This document shows positions 20,886-32,279 of a stretch of DNA of 64,000 nt, one piece after another. Below the pieces are notes generated by a model. The model did no database searches. It was not told where the DNA came from and was given only the letters and a program-made list of their open reading frames with translations. The position numbers were made by a program, and so were the translations under genes. Each line of letters starts with the position of its first letter. The first letter of the stretch is position 1. The stretch lies in the NCBI RefSeq assembly GCF_963676685.1, contig NC_092355.1:75483176-75547175 (forward strand), in the 5' to 3' direction. Source of the stretch: Mytilus edulis. Taxonomy: Eukaryota > Mollusca > Bivalvia > Mytilida > Mytilidae.

Positions 20886-21071
20886 TGATTGCAAGATAAC
20901 ACATTAAAAAAAAAGACACAGATATAAACAACAATAGGTCACCGTTCTGTCTTCAGGAATAAGCAAAAGCAAGACAGTACATTAAACTATAATGTGAAAA
21001 ACAGCTAAACTATGTTCTTTGAATATGAATTGTCACTTCGGACACGCACATAACGAACGTGCTTTTAGTAT

Positions 21072-21995
21072 TTTTTGAAATATTCCGTATCATATTCACA
21101 AATAATACATGATGGTCTTGATGTATAGATTATGCGTACTGACGTTGTTTAACATCTTAACAACGTGTTATATTGGTTTTTGATTTGTCTTTTTTTTTTT
21201 ATTAATATTATTTTTACTGTTGAATTGTTATCTGTGATATCCATTTCACATGGCTCGGTACTTATACATCCCGTCAATGTGTTTGTGTTTTCTTTCATTT
21301 GTGCTAGTGTGTTTTGTATATGCGACTGTTTGTGTTTCATTGGTTCTTATAACATGACTATGTACTTTAAAATATCCTGTCAGTATCCTTTCAGGATGTT
21401 ATTGTTCTATAATATGTCATTATGTTATATTTCTATTATAAATTAGAAAAAACGTGGAACCACAAACGTCAACATTGATTTATTTAGTGACATGAACCAT
21501 TTGTGGATTCCAATAAATATTATAGAACTTATGCTATTTTAAATCTCGGTCTTTTTCTGAAATTGATTTTTACATACTTTTGATTTTTTAACCCTGTATG
21601 CTAACATTGCCCATGTGAAATTTTAAAATTGTTTGTATAAACATTGAACGACAAAAATATGTGACGTTTAAATGTTCTGACGTCAGACACGCGAAATTGT
21701 TTCTTTTAACGATGATGACTGCTGTAGCCATATGTTTACTGTTTTTTTTATCATGCCTGCATCATTGTAAATACAACGGAATTTGATGAGACTGTCGTGC
21801 AAAGTCAGTGGTTAAGCGCTATATAACCAGGTATAATCCACCATTTTCTACATTTGAAAATGCCTGTACTAAGTCAGAAATAGGACAGTTGTTGTCCATT
21901 CGTTTTTTAAGTGTTTTGTCATTTGATTTTGCTATGTGATTTGGGACTTTCCGATTTGATTTTCCTCTGAGTGAGTATTTTTGTGATATTGCTTT
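21072..21995 (+). repeat. RT-family A copy, C-terminal codons and 3' tail only
   Basis: Starts within the last ~25 RT codons (aaatattccgtatcat / acacgatggtcttgatgta region), then follows the same 3' UTR and tail as 19245-20226, ending near 'gtgatattgctttt'. A second 5'-truncated copy about 2 kb away in the same orientation. Confidence 0.85.
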
Positions 21996-22275
21996 TTCCA
22001 TGTGAATAAGAGGATGAAAGAGCCGGTTGTTAATCAGTAAATCATTGCCAACTTAGGCGAAGCCAAGGTTAACAATGTTGGAGAGTCCATTGTTGAAGAT
22101 GCTTATAAACCTAGACAAGTGTAAGTTTCTTTTTAGACATTGAGTTTTAATATCACTTTGGTAGATTGCTTCTATAGCTTTCTCATGATTATGTAAAAGG
22201 CTCGTATTTGACTTTTTTCTTAGATAGAGACTATATGAAGGGGTAATAATTGGTGAATAAATAATAACAGTTAAC

Positions 22276-22438
22276 CTGTGCTGCTGTAATCGAGTCCATC
22301 ACAAGTCTCTCTATACGAATTCTCTGGTGAACGTAATAAACATACATAGCTCTGACCACAATAAAATTTTCTTGCTCTCAGACGCCAATATCCTGGAGCT
22401 GGACATCTTAGTTCATATACCAGTGTAACAACAATGAG
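22276..22438 (-). CDS. Receptor gene exon 2
   Basis: Acceptor 'tatttttcag', donor CACAG/gttaac, 163 nt. Encodes LIVVTLVYELRCPAPGYWRL onward with further cysteines (KFYCGQSYVC, RETCDGLDY). The first residues complete the hydrophobic signal peptide begun in exon 1. A paralogous exon with a 45-nt deletion is at 35789-35906. Confidence 0.85.
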
Positions 22439-22689
22439 CTGAAAAATATCAAGAATTAATACTGTTTTATTGTGATCATATCTGTTATCAATATATAAAA
22501 TTATATGATGAATTTATGTCAACGTAATTAGTATTAAAAAATCGCACCGAACTACCAATGATTATCAAATTGTAATATTAACAAATGTTTCCTTTTTTTT
22601 TGTCTCATTAAAGCAATGGGTATGGAACAACTATTTTTTTGAAAACATAATTAGCATAAATGTTCATAGAGACCGTTTATACACACTAA

Positions 22690-23640
22690 ACGTGTTAAAT
22701 TTAAATGTATAGTATTACAATGTATAGATATCATTTGACACTTAAGGATGTTCGCTTGTCATGTTTTGGATTTTTTGTCAGATTTTCGGAATCCTCTTGT
22801 TTTATCCGTTTGAATGCCCTAACAAATTCTGCCCATGGTCCCCCGTTTTTCTTTTATAAATCCTTTACATGTATACTTATAAGGCATCTGTAAAAGCCTC
22901 TTAGAATCGTTGTTATTTTCTAATCGATTTTGAGAACGTGAACTTGCCAATGATAAAGCTATGAAAAATCAATATTATCCTGCCAAAATTTCAATGGCTA
23001 ATATCTTGAAAACAGGAACATTGACCTACTTAATTATGTTTTTTTGCTATTTCAATTATTAATCCCCTATCAGTTTATACTAGTGTTATGAAAAGCCTGT
23101 TATCATGAAACTTAGTAGCGAACTCCCTTAATATACATATATTACGGCTCGAGCTTGTATTATTATATGTAAAATGTATAAAATATGATATTGCAATGAC
23201 AAAAACAAATACTTTATTCCCAAACATTGAATGTTCATACACAAGTAATTCATTTCCTTTAATATTATTCCCAAAAAGCACGACGGATATTTTAAAACAA
23301 AGTAACCACATTGAATAGTCAACAGTAAAATATAAAATAAAAAAGCTAGTCTGCTATGGTTGGATTTTACTAGTTTTATTAATATCATAGAACATTTTGT
23401 TTGTGATTTTATTGGTGTATCAAGTTGGTCCAATCTTTATTTTTCTAATCGAAATATGAAGCATGCCTGCCCAGACCCGTTCATAAAATTCCTTTACTGC
23501 AGTCAGATTATGGAAATTTATGACAGCATATCGATATACTTCTTTTTTCGATTTTTTTAAATTTATTGAAAGCATGTTGTCTTGCAATTTACAGATATGA
23601 GCAGCAACATTCTGCATAAACAGGTGATATAGACTGATAT
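22690..23640. other. Intron 1, AT-rich with a possible dispersed repeat
   Basis: The block from about 22740 (aaggatgttcgcttgtcat) looks like a dispersed bivalve repeat, but no second copy is in this window. Open frames here lack splice support. Confidence 0.35.
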
Positions 23641-24310
23641 ACAGTTTTTTTTATGGTAATATTCCTTATAAAGCACACAAATGTCAGTATTCACCTAAGA
23701 AGCTAACAAAACCTTAAAATAAATTTATTAAGAAGTGAGACAGTTACGATACTGTTGTCAGGACATTTAAGATTGCATATTTTGGCTTAAATATTGATTC
23801 ACTTATAGGGTCTTTGCATCGGAATTAAACACATTTATTTGAAACCAGTTGCTGGCATGACACGAGTTGTGTTCTTCTCATATTCAAATATGTTATGAAG
23901 GTATGATATTAAACCCGTAACGGGAGGGATTGTGCCTTATATTCATTTGATGAAGACATATGCTTTAAACCAGTGTAATTGAAGTCTGGAGCTGGCATGT
24001 CAGTTAATTGCTAGTTGTCTGTTGTTATTTAAGTATTATTGTCATTGTGTTTTAGCTTGTTTTGTAACATCTTCTGACATCAGACTCGGACTTCACTTAA
24101 ACTGAATTTTAATGTGTTTTTTGTTATTCATTTACTTTTCTACATTGGCTAGAGGTAAAGGAGGAGGGTTGAGATTTAATAAACATGTTTAACCCCGTTG
24201 CATTTTTGCGCCTGTCCCAAGTCAGGAGCCTCTGGCCTTTGTAAGTCTTGTATCATTTTTACATTAGTTTCTTGTGTATAATTGGAGTTAAGGATGGCGT
24301 TCACTGACCC
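23640..24310 (+). repeat. Repeat family B in intron 1
   Basis: Parallels 6060-6720 from 'atattccttataaagcacac' to 'ttaaggatggcgttcact', ending before the family's last 150 bp. Confidence 0.8.
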
Positions 24311-24414
24311 TCGTCTAGGTTTATTTGCATTTTGAACATTGTCAACCTTGGCTTCGCCTAACACATGAAATCAGTATTGTTTTTTACAAAGTAAGGACAC
24401 ATAAATTTTCTTAC

Positions 24415-24450
24415 CTGATAAAACCAACCTAGGAATAGTGTTTTCATCAT
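24415..24450 (-). CDS. Receptor gene exon 1 (start, signal peptide)
   Basis: Two adjacent ATGs (24450-24448 and 24447-24445), then KTLFLGWFYQ to the donor CAG/gtaaga. Phase 0 joins exon 2, giving a continuous hydrophobic signal sequence across the junction. The start could be either ATG. Confidence 0.7.
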
Positions 24451-25059
24451 AGAGAGTGTATAGAGTCAAGTCATTCTACAAAAAATAAAAGATCGTATGC
24501 ATGTTTTACTGTAGGAATCCTTGTCATAATTATATATACACTGCTTTTAATTATCAATCGCATTGGATTTTTTGTTATTCCGATAGTTTAAACACGGTCT
24601 CTAACTATTCTAACAAAATGTAAAGTATTGATTTTTTACATTAAATTTCATAAATCAATTTAGAAATGAGCAAATATTTGTTATCGTTGAAACGTCGTCT
24701 TCGTCACGCAGGAGTTGTCTCTCTTAGCTTACCTCGTCAAAGTGCCTCATTTTAATTTACCGCCCTTTTCGATGAATTGTAAACCCCGGCGGTGAACAAC
24801 ATGGAAAGCATGGCTGGAAGTGCATTGAAGTTGAAGCATTGACCAACTGTGAGCAGAAGAAATTTGAAACAGACGAATAAACATTCTAGATTTTACTCAA
24901 AATATACCGCACGTTTGTTGGTGATAATCGAGATCGACTTGAAATCGGGTGGAACTTTTACTTTCAGACAGAGCTTCCAGTTTACACGTAGGATTACTGA
25001 AACGTCAACATTTAATTGATAGGTGACAATCAGACATTTTTTCCATTTGTTATTAGTGG

Positions 25060-25200
25060 CGGATCCAGAACTTATCCAAAAAGGGGGGGGGGAGCTCCAG
25101 TCATGCTTCAATGATCCATTATATAATCAACCATTTTTTTCCAACAAAAGGGGAGCCCAGGCCTCCCTTGAATACGCCTATGGTTATGACAACCTGATTA
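25060..25200. repeat. Dispersed repeat around 'gtggcggatccag'
   Basis: A G-rich run after 'tggcggatccagaac', of a kind common in bivalves. A relative of its start occurs at 55648-55665 (cagtggcggatgcggg). Confidence 0.4.
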
Positions 25201-25303
25201 AGAAAAGGGCGACCGTTTGATTCTAGTTGTTTTAAGGGGATGACTTCAATTTCAATACTTTTGCGTCCTGTCCCCATCTTCAATGTGTCCAAAGAGTAAA
25301 ATA

Positions 25304-26883
25304 ATATAAACACAACCGACAACACCAAGAAAGATGAGTGAAGAAGTTATGCAATTTTATTGATTTTTCATATATTTCTGATAGTTTTCCGACCTATTCA
25401 CATATGTTTAAGCCTGAAGAGGTGACCTTTTCCAGCAGCATGTCATTTCACATTTGATATATTTGATATTATAGGAAGTGCCCCAGTATACATATTACCG
25501 AAATGCCAACCTATTAAGAGACAATTTATATGTTTGGTCTCTTTTGTCGAAATCTAGTTGAAAGGTTTAATCAACAAAAATAAAACAATAACTTGAGAAT
25601 CGTGTTATCCGGACCCAGAAAAAATAGTTACTGCAACGACATCACTTAAATCTCAATTTGATTCAAATTAAACCAAACATACACCGCGAAGAGCAAAAAT
25701 GAATATCTTATAAATAATAAATAGTCATCCAAGTTTATATTTCAAAAATCAGAACTCATTGTGATATTTAAATAATCTTGTTTTAAAATGTTCTTGAAGA
25801 ATTAATTGCATATCTTCTATATTAGCGCAAATTATAGATATTAATTGATAGTGCTTCGTAAGCCTTTGAAGGCTGGCTGATTGACGTTGTATTAATGTAT
25901 GTAAAATAAATGTTATATCAGGTTGCACTACAAATAAAATATAATTATTAATTAAAAGGGGGTAGTGTTTCTCTTTAGTTTTTTCTGTAGTGTTTAGTGT
26001 TTTGTGTTTTGTATTTGTCTGTTTTTCTTGTTTTGTTTTAAATGGGGTTTTCACTTTGGTCTCTTTGGTATCTCTCGTCTCTCGTTTATGGAACGTCAAT
26101 AACCAATTCTAATGCAACAACGTTTGTAACGTTCATTTTGATTGGATAACGTCACTTTCTTACATGGCATCAATTGACAATTGATGTTATGGGACGTACG
26201 CGCAAGCGCAGCCGGCATATCACAGATTTTAAATATATGTTTAAACGTTGTTTTCTGTCAGTTTCATTAGAATGGAGATAACAATATTGTATTTTAAGGT
26301 CCGACGGCATCAATGTGGGATTTGATGGTCGCAAATACCCGTTTACTGTCTCCGCTAAAGCGTCGCCAGTAAACTTAATTTGCGACCATCAAATCCCCAA
26401 TTGATGGTGTCGGAGTTTAAAATACAGTACAGTTATCTCCTAATTACAAATAATCAAATCATAAACCAAAACACAAATTACTGTTTTACGGGGAAAATCA
26501 TTACCTTACATTAGCTCATGTAGTTTTTATTTGAGATTTAAGTGATGTCGTTGCCGTAACTATTTTTTCTGGGTCCGGATAACACGATTCTCAAGTTATT
26601 GTTTTATTTTTGTTGATTAAACCTTTCAACTAGATTTCGACAAAAGAGACCAAACATATAAATTGTCTCTTAATAGGTTGGCATTTCGGTAATATGTATA
26701 CTGGGGCACTTCCTATAATATCAAATATATCAAATGTGAAATGACATGCTGCTGGAAAAGGTCACCTCTTCAGGCTTAAACATATGTGAATAGGTCGGAA
26801 AACTATCAGAAATATATGACAAATCAATAAAATTGCATAACTTCTTCACTCATCTTTCTTGGTGTTGTCGGTTGTGTTTATAT
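25304..26883. repeat. Large inverted repeat, ~354-bp arms, ~873-bp spacer
   Basis: Left arm 25304-25657 and right arm 26531-26883 are reverse complements with few differences and one net indel (position sums 52187 at the outer and 52188 at the inner end). The outer ends read atataaacacaac. No protein gene is within. A 167-bp MITE lies in the spacer. Confidence 0.85.
26274..26440. mobile_element. 167-bp MITE / foldback
   Basis: Ends 'ggagataac' and 'gttatctcc'. The two ~74-nt arms (26274-26347 and 26367-26440) pair nearly throughout, sharing 'gggatttgatggtcgcaaat', and leave a 19-nt loop. No coding frame. Confidence 0.8.
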
Positions 26884-26889
26884 CATTTT

Positions 26890-27760
26890 TTTAATGTTCC
26901 TCAATTTCACGCTTAGTTATATAGACACTAGTTTGTTTGAATTGTATCATATGAAGAATATTAACCAGGAACACATAAGATTGAATTGAAGGGCAAACAC
27001 AGCGGTATTTGTGTGTATGTAGACAAGATCATTTTCTTTATAAGAATTTTTGAGCTAAATCATATCATAAAGTTACAATATATGAACTAAAACATTGAAT
27101 GTAGAAATTAAGCAATGATTTTCAAGAGTATACAAGACTTCACTTATTGATACAAGATGGACATCTCTCATTCTATTACAGTACTTACACTAAAACATAA
27201 TGTAGATTTGTTCTGTTGGCTCCTTCGTCTGAGTAAATATAACTACAAACAAACGAACGAAAGGTGTATGAAATTATCAAATGAAAGATATAACTTGCTG
27301 TTTTTGTCTGCATCTTCCCTCCATCATCATGATCATTGTTATAATATATATATTGAACCACAACGACTATCTTGGATATACACCATTCAAATGTATCAAT
27401 TAAATTGCAGGATGCATTCAATCATACGCCTTTAATATAATATAATGTCGCAGGTAAATAAAGGTATCACAACACATTCAATGTCCAAGAGTTTAATTTT
27501 CCCCTTTTGTCTTTCAATTACTGACACAATTGTTCACTACAATGCATTATCACAAAACTAATCACACAAATGAGTTGTGAAGAGGAGATATGTACATAAA
27601 TTGTGTATCGTTTAATATACTTATTATATTTGAACTTCAACTGATTGGTCCAATAATCTATCTATTATCTGCATGTTTACAAAACTGTGTGTGCTTTCAA
27701 TATCAATATTATTACTTTTAGGAAATAAAACAACAGGTGATACTTTAAAAATACTTAAAT
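26890..27760. other. Intergenic DNA, nothing recognised
   Basis: AT-rich. The two overlapping open frames at 27157-27435 have no splice or family support. Confidence 0.4.
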
Positions 27761-27764
27761 GCCA

Positions 27765-28240
27765 CCTTGAACTCTCACGATTGTTTTAAAAAGTACTTTG
27801 TAACAATATATACACATATAGGAAGGAAGGTACACGTTAAATACACAATATTGTATATTGAATTAACAAGAACTGATATATTACTATCTAAAGCGATTGT
27901 TTAAATTACATAGGATGCATTTTGGAGCAATAGTTCTCTCATTGTACAGCCAATAGTTGAAATATAATGACACCCTCGTACTTGATTTCAAAGTTTGATG
28001 CAGACAAATGTGAAACTAAAAAACAGCAGCTGATTAACATAAACATGATACAGCAACTGATTAACATAAACATGATACAGCAACTGATTAACATAAACAT
28101 GAAAAAGCAACTGATTCAAATATAAACACTTACGTTTCCATCAACGTGATCTGTCAAGCCTGATGTGCACAATACAGTCGTCGGTATTTAATTTAAGAAC
28201 ATTTTTCGTGTATTCAACTCAATTCAAACCAGGTAAAAAA
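27765..28240. repeat. Segmental duplication, copy 1
   Basis: Shares with 28955-29780 in the same order: 'ctctcacga', 'taaatacacaatat.gt.tattgaatt', 'gtttgatgc', a block with 'acttac', and a final 'caggtaaa'. Confidence 0.6.
28024..28128 (+). repeat. Tandem repeat, 27-bp unit, 3 copies plus part
   Basis: Unit 'cagcaactgattaacataaa' + 7 more bases starts at 28024, 28051 and 28078, with a decayed fourth. Confidence 0.9.
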
Positions 28241-28299
28241 CTTTAAAAATTGCACACATTCATTGTAAAATTGATTTGATATATCATACACACGTTGGG

Positions 28300-28800
28300 T
28301 ATTGTTGTCCTTATTCTTTTTTCACATTCAGTTCCAAACCTAAGTTCTAGAAAGCTTTTGTTGAAATCATGTAAAGATTGGCTTGTTGATAATAAATTGT
28401 CTCTACATTTAGGAAAGACGGAAAGCATTTTATTTGGTCCAAAGATAAAACTTTATAATCTTAATGTAGATGATTTGTCTATTGAATGTGATAGTATTTA
28501 AATTGAGGGTTAATCAAATGTGAAATATTTAGGTATCATTTTGGACAATTTGTATCTGGTGAACAAGTTGTTGATAATATTATAAAGAAAGCTAATCAAA
28601 GACTAAATAATTTATATAGATTTCAAGAACAGTTGTCTCAACAATCTAGAAAAACATTGTGTACTACGTTCATACAATGCCATCTTGATTATGCATATGC
28701 TTGTTAGTGAAGGCTTTTCCAAGAAACTTAAAGACAAGCTTCAGGTTATTCAAAATAGAATTATACGGTTTATACAATATCTACCTTAAATTTAACGAAT
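28300..28800 (+). pseudogene. LINE reverse transcriptase remnant
   Basis: Translates in pieces as KSCKDWLVDNKLSLHLGKTE, then NVKYLGIILDN, then a frameshifted thumb region and KKLKDKLQVIQNRIIRF. This is the order of the RT palm and thumb in jockey/CR1-type non-LTR retrotransposons. Stops after position 28500 and frameshifts make it non-functional. It sits between the two segmental duplication copies. Confidence 0.8.
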
Positions 28801-28954
28801 CACTGTAAATTATTTCGAAAAATTGTGATTATTGAATGTCTGTAACAGAGCGAAACAACTTCGTCTGAATCACATATAATAAAAAATGACAGACATGAAG
28901 TATTATGCAAATTGGGTTAAATACCAAAAGGTGCTTCTTGGAAAAAAATTAAAT

Positions 28955-29780
28955 GTTATCTTGCACTCTCACGACTTTTTTTGTTATCAAAACATTCAAA
29001 TGTAAGTAGGTACATGTAAAATACACAATATAGTGTATTGAATTTAAAAGAACAAATGATTGTAAGAGACAATAACAAACAAAACCAAGGAGTAAACAAA
29101 GACTCACTAAAAACCAAAGGACATTTACATCAACATCTCCGGAAAGGTAAGCATTTCCTGCACCGTATACGGCACCGGTCGTGTTATTTCTTTGTTCAGT
29201 CCGTTAACGATGGAAGGTTATTATGACTGATGATGAATATTAGATATGATTGCTGGCACACTTTTGTCATAATGGCCAATCAGCTCATGATGGCGACCGT
29301 AAAATTTCTTAAGTGATGACCTTAATTATAAGATTTGAAGCGATTATTTGAAATGAATATGATGCGTTATGGATCAGTAGTTATATTATCGTACACAATT
29401 AAAAGGTGTTGACACCTATGTATTGATTTTAGAGTTTGATGCCAAAAAATAGAAAACTACATAACAACCGCTGTTTTACTGAAGCAAATGAATCGAATAC
29501 AACACTTACTCTTCCGATATAGTTATCTATCAAGCATGAATTAATCTGTTCGTCCGTATGTGTTTGCCAACACTTACTATTCTACCAGAACGATGCTTCT
29601 TTTTAATCTTCTAAGCAGGAATTAAACTGATCATCAGTGTGTATTTAGCAACACTTACTATTCTACAAGGACGATATTGTTATCTTCTAATCAAGAAGAA
29701 ATACGATCGTCTGTTTGTATTTGTCGACATTTTGTTCATGTGTATAAACCGTATCACTTCAGGTAAATGATTTGTATAAA
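28955..29780. repeat. Segmental duplication, copy 2
   Basis: Second copy of the 27765-28240 block, expanded internally by a tandem array (29500-29730) and a family D-like fragment near 29140. Confidence 0.55.
29500..29735 (+). repeat. Tandem repeat, ~68-82-bp units, 3 copies
   Basis: Units begin 'caacacttact' at 29500, 29568 and 29649. A single relative is at 28127. Confidence 0.75.
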
Positions 29781-30160
29781 ACAAAATTTTGAATGAACTA
29801 TCGGTTTTTTCCTTTCAAGTTCATCCGGAATGTTTAACATGTCACCGTGGAACTTGAAACTTGTTTTAAGTGTACCTAAAAAATCTGGAGGCAAAAAACA
29901 AATACGTATATCACATAGAAAATATTGAGAAAGTATGCTAATTACGGATTATGCAATGAATGTGTTCGGGATAGACAACCTTCATTTGAAGGATTCAACA
30001 TCTTATAACCAGTAAATTAACAGAAAAAGGTATACTATCTAAAAGGTAAAGTTCACAATAAGTGAAAAAAACCACCATAGGACACTATAATTTAAAAAAA
30101 GAAACGAGGAATGTGTCAACATCGTACTTTATTTGGACGTTTTGACTTTTTGGGATTCGA

Positions 30161-30204
30161 GCGTCACTGATGAGTTTTTTGTAGACGAAACGCGCGTCTG
30201 GCGT
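30161..30204 (+). ncRNA. Hammerhead ribozyme, intact core
   Basis: GCGTCA / CTGATGA / stem II GTTT..AGAC / GAAA / short stem III / GTC at 30196-30198, then TGGCGT pairing back to GCGTCA. All conserved core bases are present; stem II has one G-U pair. Only short flanks of the monomer are kept. Confidence 0.85.
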
Positions 30205-30419
30205 ATATAAAAAATCTAGTCCTGGTATCTATGATGAGTTTATTCATAATCAAAAAGTCAACTAAAGAGCAAAAACGAGTCCAAGGTCAACATTGGGTTA
30301 ATAATTAAGTATGTTTTTCTTTTATTGCAACCGGAAGCAGGTTCCAACTCGCTCTTAACATAATGTATTATAGTTGTAACATGACACTACCTTTAACTCC
30401 AAAACGTACAGAGGATGTT

Positions 30420-30545
30420 GACTACGAGCCACCATTTTCTACATTTGAAAATGCCTGTATTAAGTCAGAAATATGACAGTGCTCCATTCGTTTGATGTGT
30501 TTTATCATTTTAATTTGTCATTTGATTAGGGACTTTCAGTTTTCA
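30420..30545 (+). repeat. RT-family A 3' tail fragment
   Basis: 'gccaccattttctacatttg', 'aatgcctgtattaagtcaga' and 'gattagggactttc' match the tail at 20070-20200. Confidence 0.75.
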
Positions 30546-30726
30546 TATTTTTTTAGCTTACACCAGCTTATTTCTAGAAATGAATATCAGTACATATTGT
30601 TTACGACTGTCAACCCTGTCATGATCTGTTAAAGTGGCGAAACAAGAAACGTTTGTATTGTTGTTTTGAATTATTGAATCGTTCTCGTATCCGTAAATGT
30701 CTTGAAAGAAGAATCTATACATTTTA

Positions 30727-30825
30727 TTAGATCTTTCCACTTTTCTGTGGAAAGACTTATTGTTTTTTTCTGATTATTATTATTATTATTAGGTCTTTCC
30801 ATTGTTCTGTGGAAAGACCTATTTG
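30727..30825. repeat. Two hairpins of the ggtctttcca type
   Basis: 30793-30822 is a near-perfect hairpin (aggtctttcca with tggaaagacct, 6-8-nt loop). 30728-30758 is a second, looser one. They mark the edge of a ~600-bp repeat that recurs at 32280. Confidence 0.75.
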
Positions 30826-31400
30826 TTTCTACTGTTTTTTTTTATTATTATTAATTTTTTTTTCTTCTTCCTCCACTATTTTTCTGACGGTGCTTTTGTG
30901 TTTCGCAAGATGTCGCTTAGATTTTTTTTGTATTTGATATCGAACAGTTAATACGATTTTGAAACTGACCCTGTTAAGCCAAACACTTTTTATTGTAAGA
31001 GTTATCTCCCCAAACACTGTTTTCCTGTGTACAAATCTCCTTCGCAACCATAAAAGATTACGACAAAACTATTTCACCAATTTGCTCGTTAAATACTCAG
31101 GATCGTAAAAATAATTTTGACTACATATAGGATATATTTCGCCTCTTGTTTTTTTTTAATAAGAAATATGTAGTTGTAATTAGTTAACCAGGAGTAATAG
31201 AGACCTAGGATGTTTTGATTTTAAGTCATTGGTCAAAAAAAAAGGGTCAAGGTCAAAGGTCACAGTCATTTTTAAATTTAGATTTTGGATTTTTGTTCAC
31301 CTCTCTTGAAACACAATTGAGATATCGACAACATATTTTTAATTAATTGTTAGTTGCGACATGTTGTATAACTTTCCTTTTTTAATTTTATAATGGTTTA
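30740..31400 (+). repeat. ~620-bp direct repeat, copy 1
   Basis: Shares with 32280-32860 'ttttctgacggtgctttt', 'cgcaagatgtcgcttaga', 'cactttttattgtaagagtt' and 'gggtcaaggtcaa'. The same order over about 600 bp indicates one dispersed element present twice. Confidence 0.8.
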
Positions 31401-31402
31401 AA

Positions 31403-31764
31403 GGTACTTTTGATAACTATTTACACCACTGGGTCGATGCCACTGCTGGTGGACGTTTCGTCCCCGAGGGTATCACCAGCCCAGTTGTCATTATTTCGGT
31501 GTTGACATAAATATCAATAAAGTGGTCATTTTTATATATTTACTGTTTCCGAAAACTAAGGATTGTGTTGTCCCAGGCATAGATTACCTTAGTCGTATTT
31601 GGCACAACTTTTTGGAATTTTGGATCCTGAATGCTCTTCAACTTTGTACTAGAGCTTGTTTTGCTTTATAAATATTTGGATATAATCGTCACTGATGAGT
31701 CTTATGTAGACGAAACGCGCGTCTGGCGTACTAAGTTATAATCCTGGTACTTTTGATAACTATT
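31403..31764 (+). repeat. Retrozyme-like monomer, 343 bp, with hammerhead
   Basis: Bounded by the 19-bp direct repeat ggtacttttgataactatt (31403 and 31746). Body matches 8147-8511 ('caccactgggtcgatgcc', 'ttggcacaactttttggaat'). One hammerhead near the 3' end. This is the layout expected of a monomer inserted from circular or tandem RNA. Confidence 0.8.
31686..31729 (+). ncRNA. Hammerhead ribozyme, intact core
   Basis: CTGATGA at 31692-31698, stem II GTCT/AGAC, GAAA, then GTC at 31721-31723. Stem I is CGTCA with TGGCG (one G-U pair); its outermost pair is U-U. Predicted cleavage is after 31723. Confidence 0.88.
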
Positions 31765-32279
31765 AAAGTGTACACTTACATACAATTATAGTTTTCTCCC
31801 CTCTTTTGTTTAAAAATACACATATGGTGATATAACTCGTTAACCAAATATAATTAAGACCAAAGGTCTTTTGATTTGAGGTCCTTGTTTTTGTAATTGA
31901 GGTCAAGGTCATAGGTTAATTTGGCCTTCTAGATTTTGACCTTTGCTTTTACCTCATATGTATACATGATAAAACCATGGGACTTTTTGCATTAAGTGCC
32001 AAGCAATATGACTTTGGAAAAGGAACCGGGAGTGACTCTGTGTAATCTGGAAGTAGCTATTTTTTGTACTTTTGAATATAAAAGTATACAGAACTATATA
32101 TTTTTTGGTAAACAATGTCAATTAATGTACCCGAAGTTACATTTTTTCAAACCAGAAGTAACAAATTATCACCCTAATTAAAAAAATATTGTACAGAAAA
32201 CATTTTTTTTAGATCAGCATACTATAAGCTATCATTTGACGCTGCTAATGACTTAAACTATTTGCATATCAAAATACTT

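Larger units (their letters stand above)
13948..24450 (-). pseudogene. TNFR-like cysteine-rich receptor gene, interrupted by a retroelement
   Basis: Minus-strand gene rebuilt from splice sites and matching phases: exon 1 24450-24415, exon 2 22438-22276, exon 3 20385-18326 (interrupted), exon 4 18283-18201, exon 5 17630-17564, exon 6 17274-17204, exon 7 14270-13948. Exons 1-2 start MMKTLFLGWFYQ/LIVVTLVYEL, a signal peptide. The ectodomain is Cys-rich, with a KDTTC-type strand like TNF-receptor family repeats (CVYQKSFC, TTCGC, NCYC, EDCTC). Exon 5 can encode a membrane helix. Exon 7 is an acidic cytosolic tail. The expected role is ligand binding at the cell surface. A 1.77-kb RT element sits in exon 3, and exons 5-6 do not join cleanly in frame, so this copy may be a pseudogene or an insertion allele. 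The family assignment is by motif only. Confidence 0.65.
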
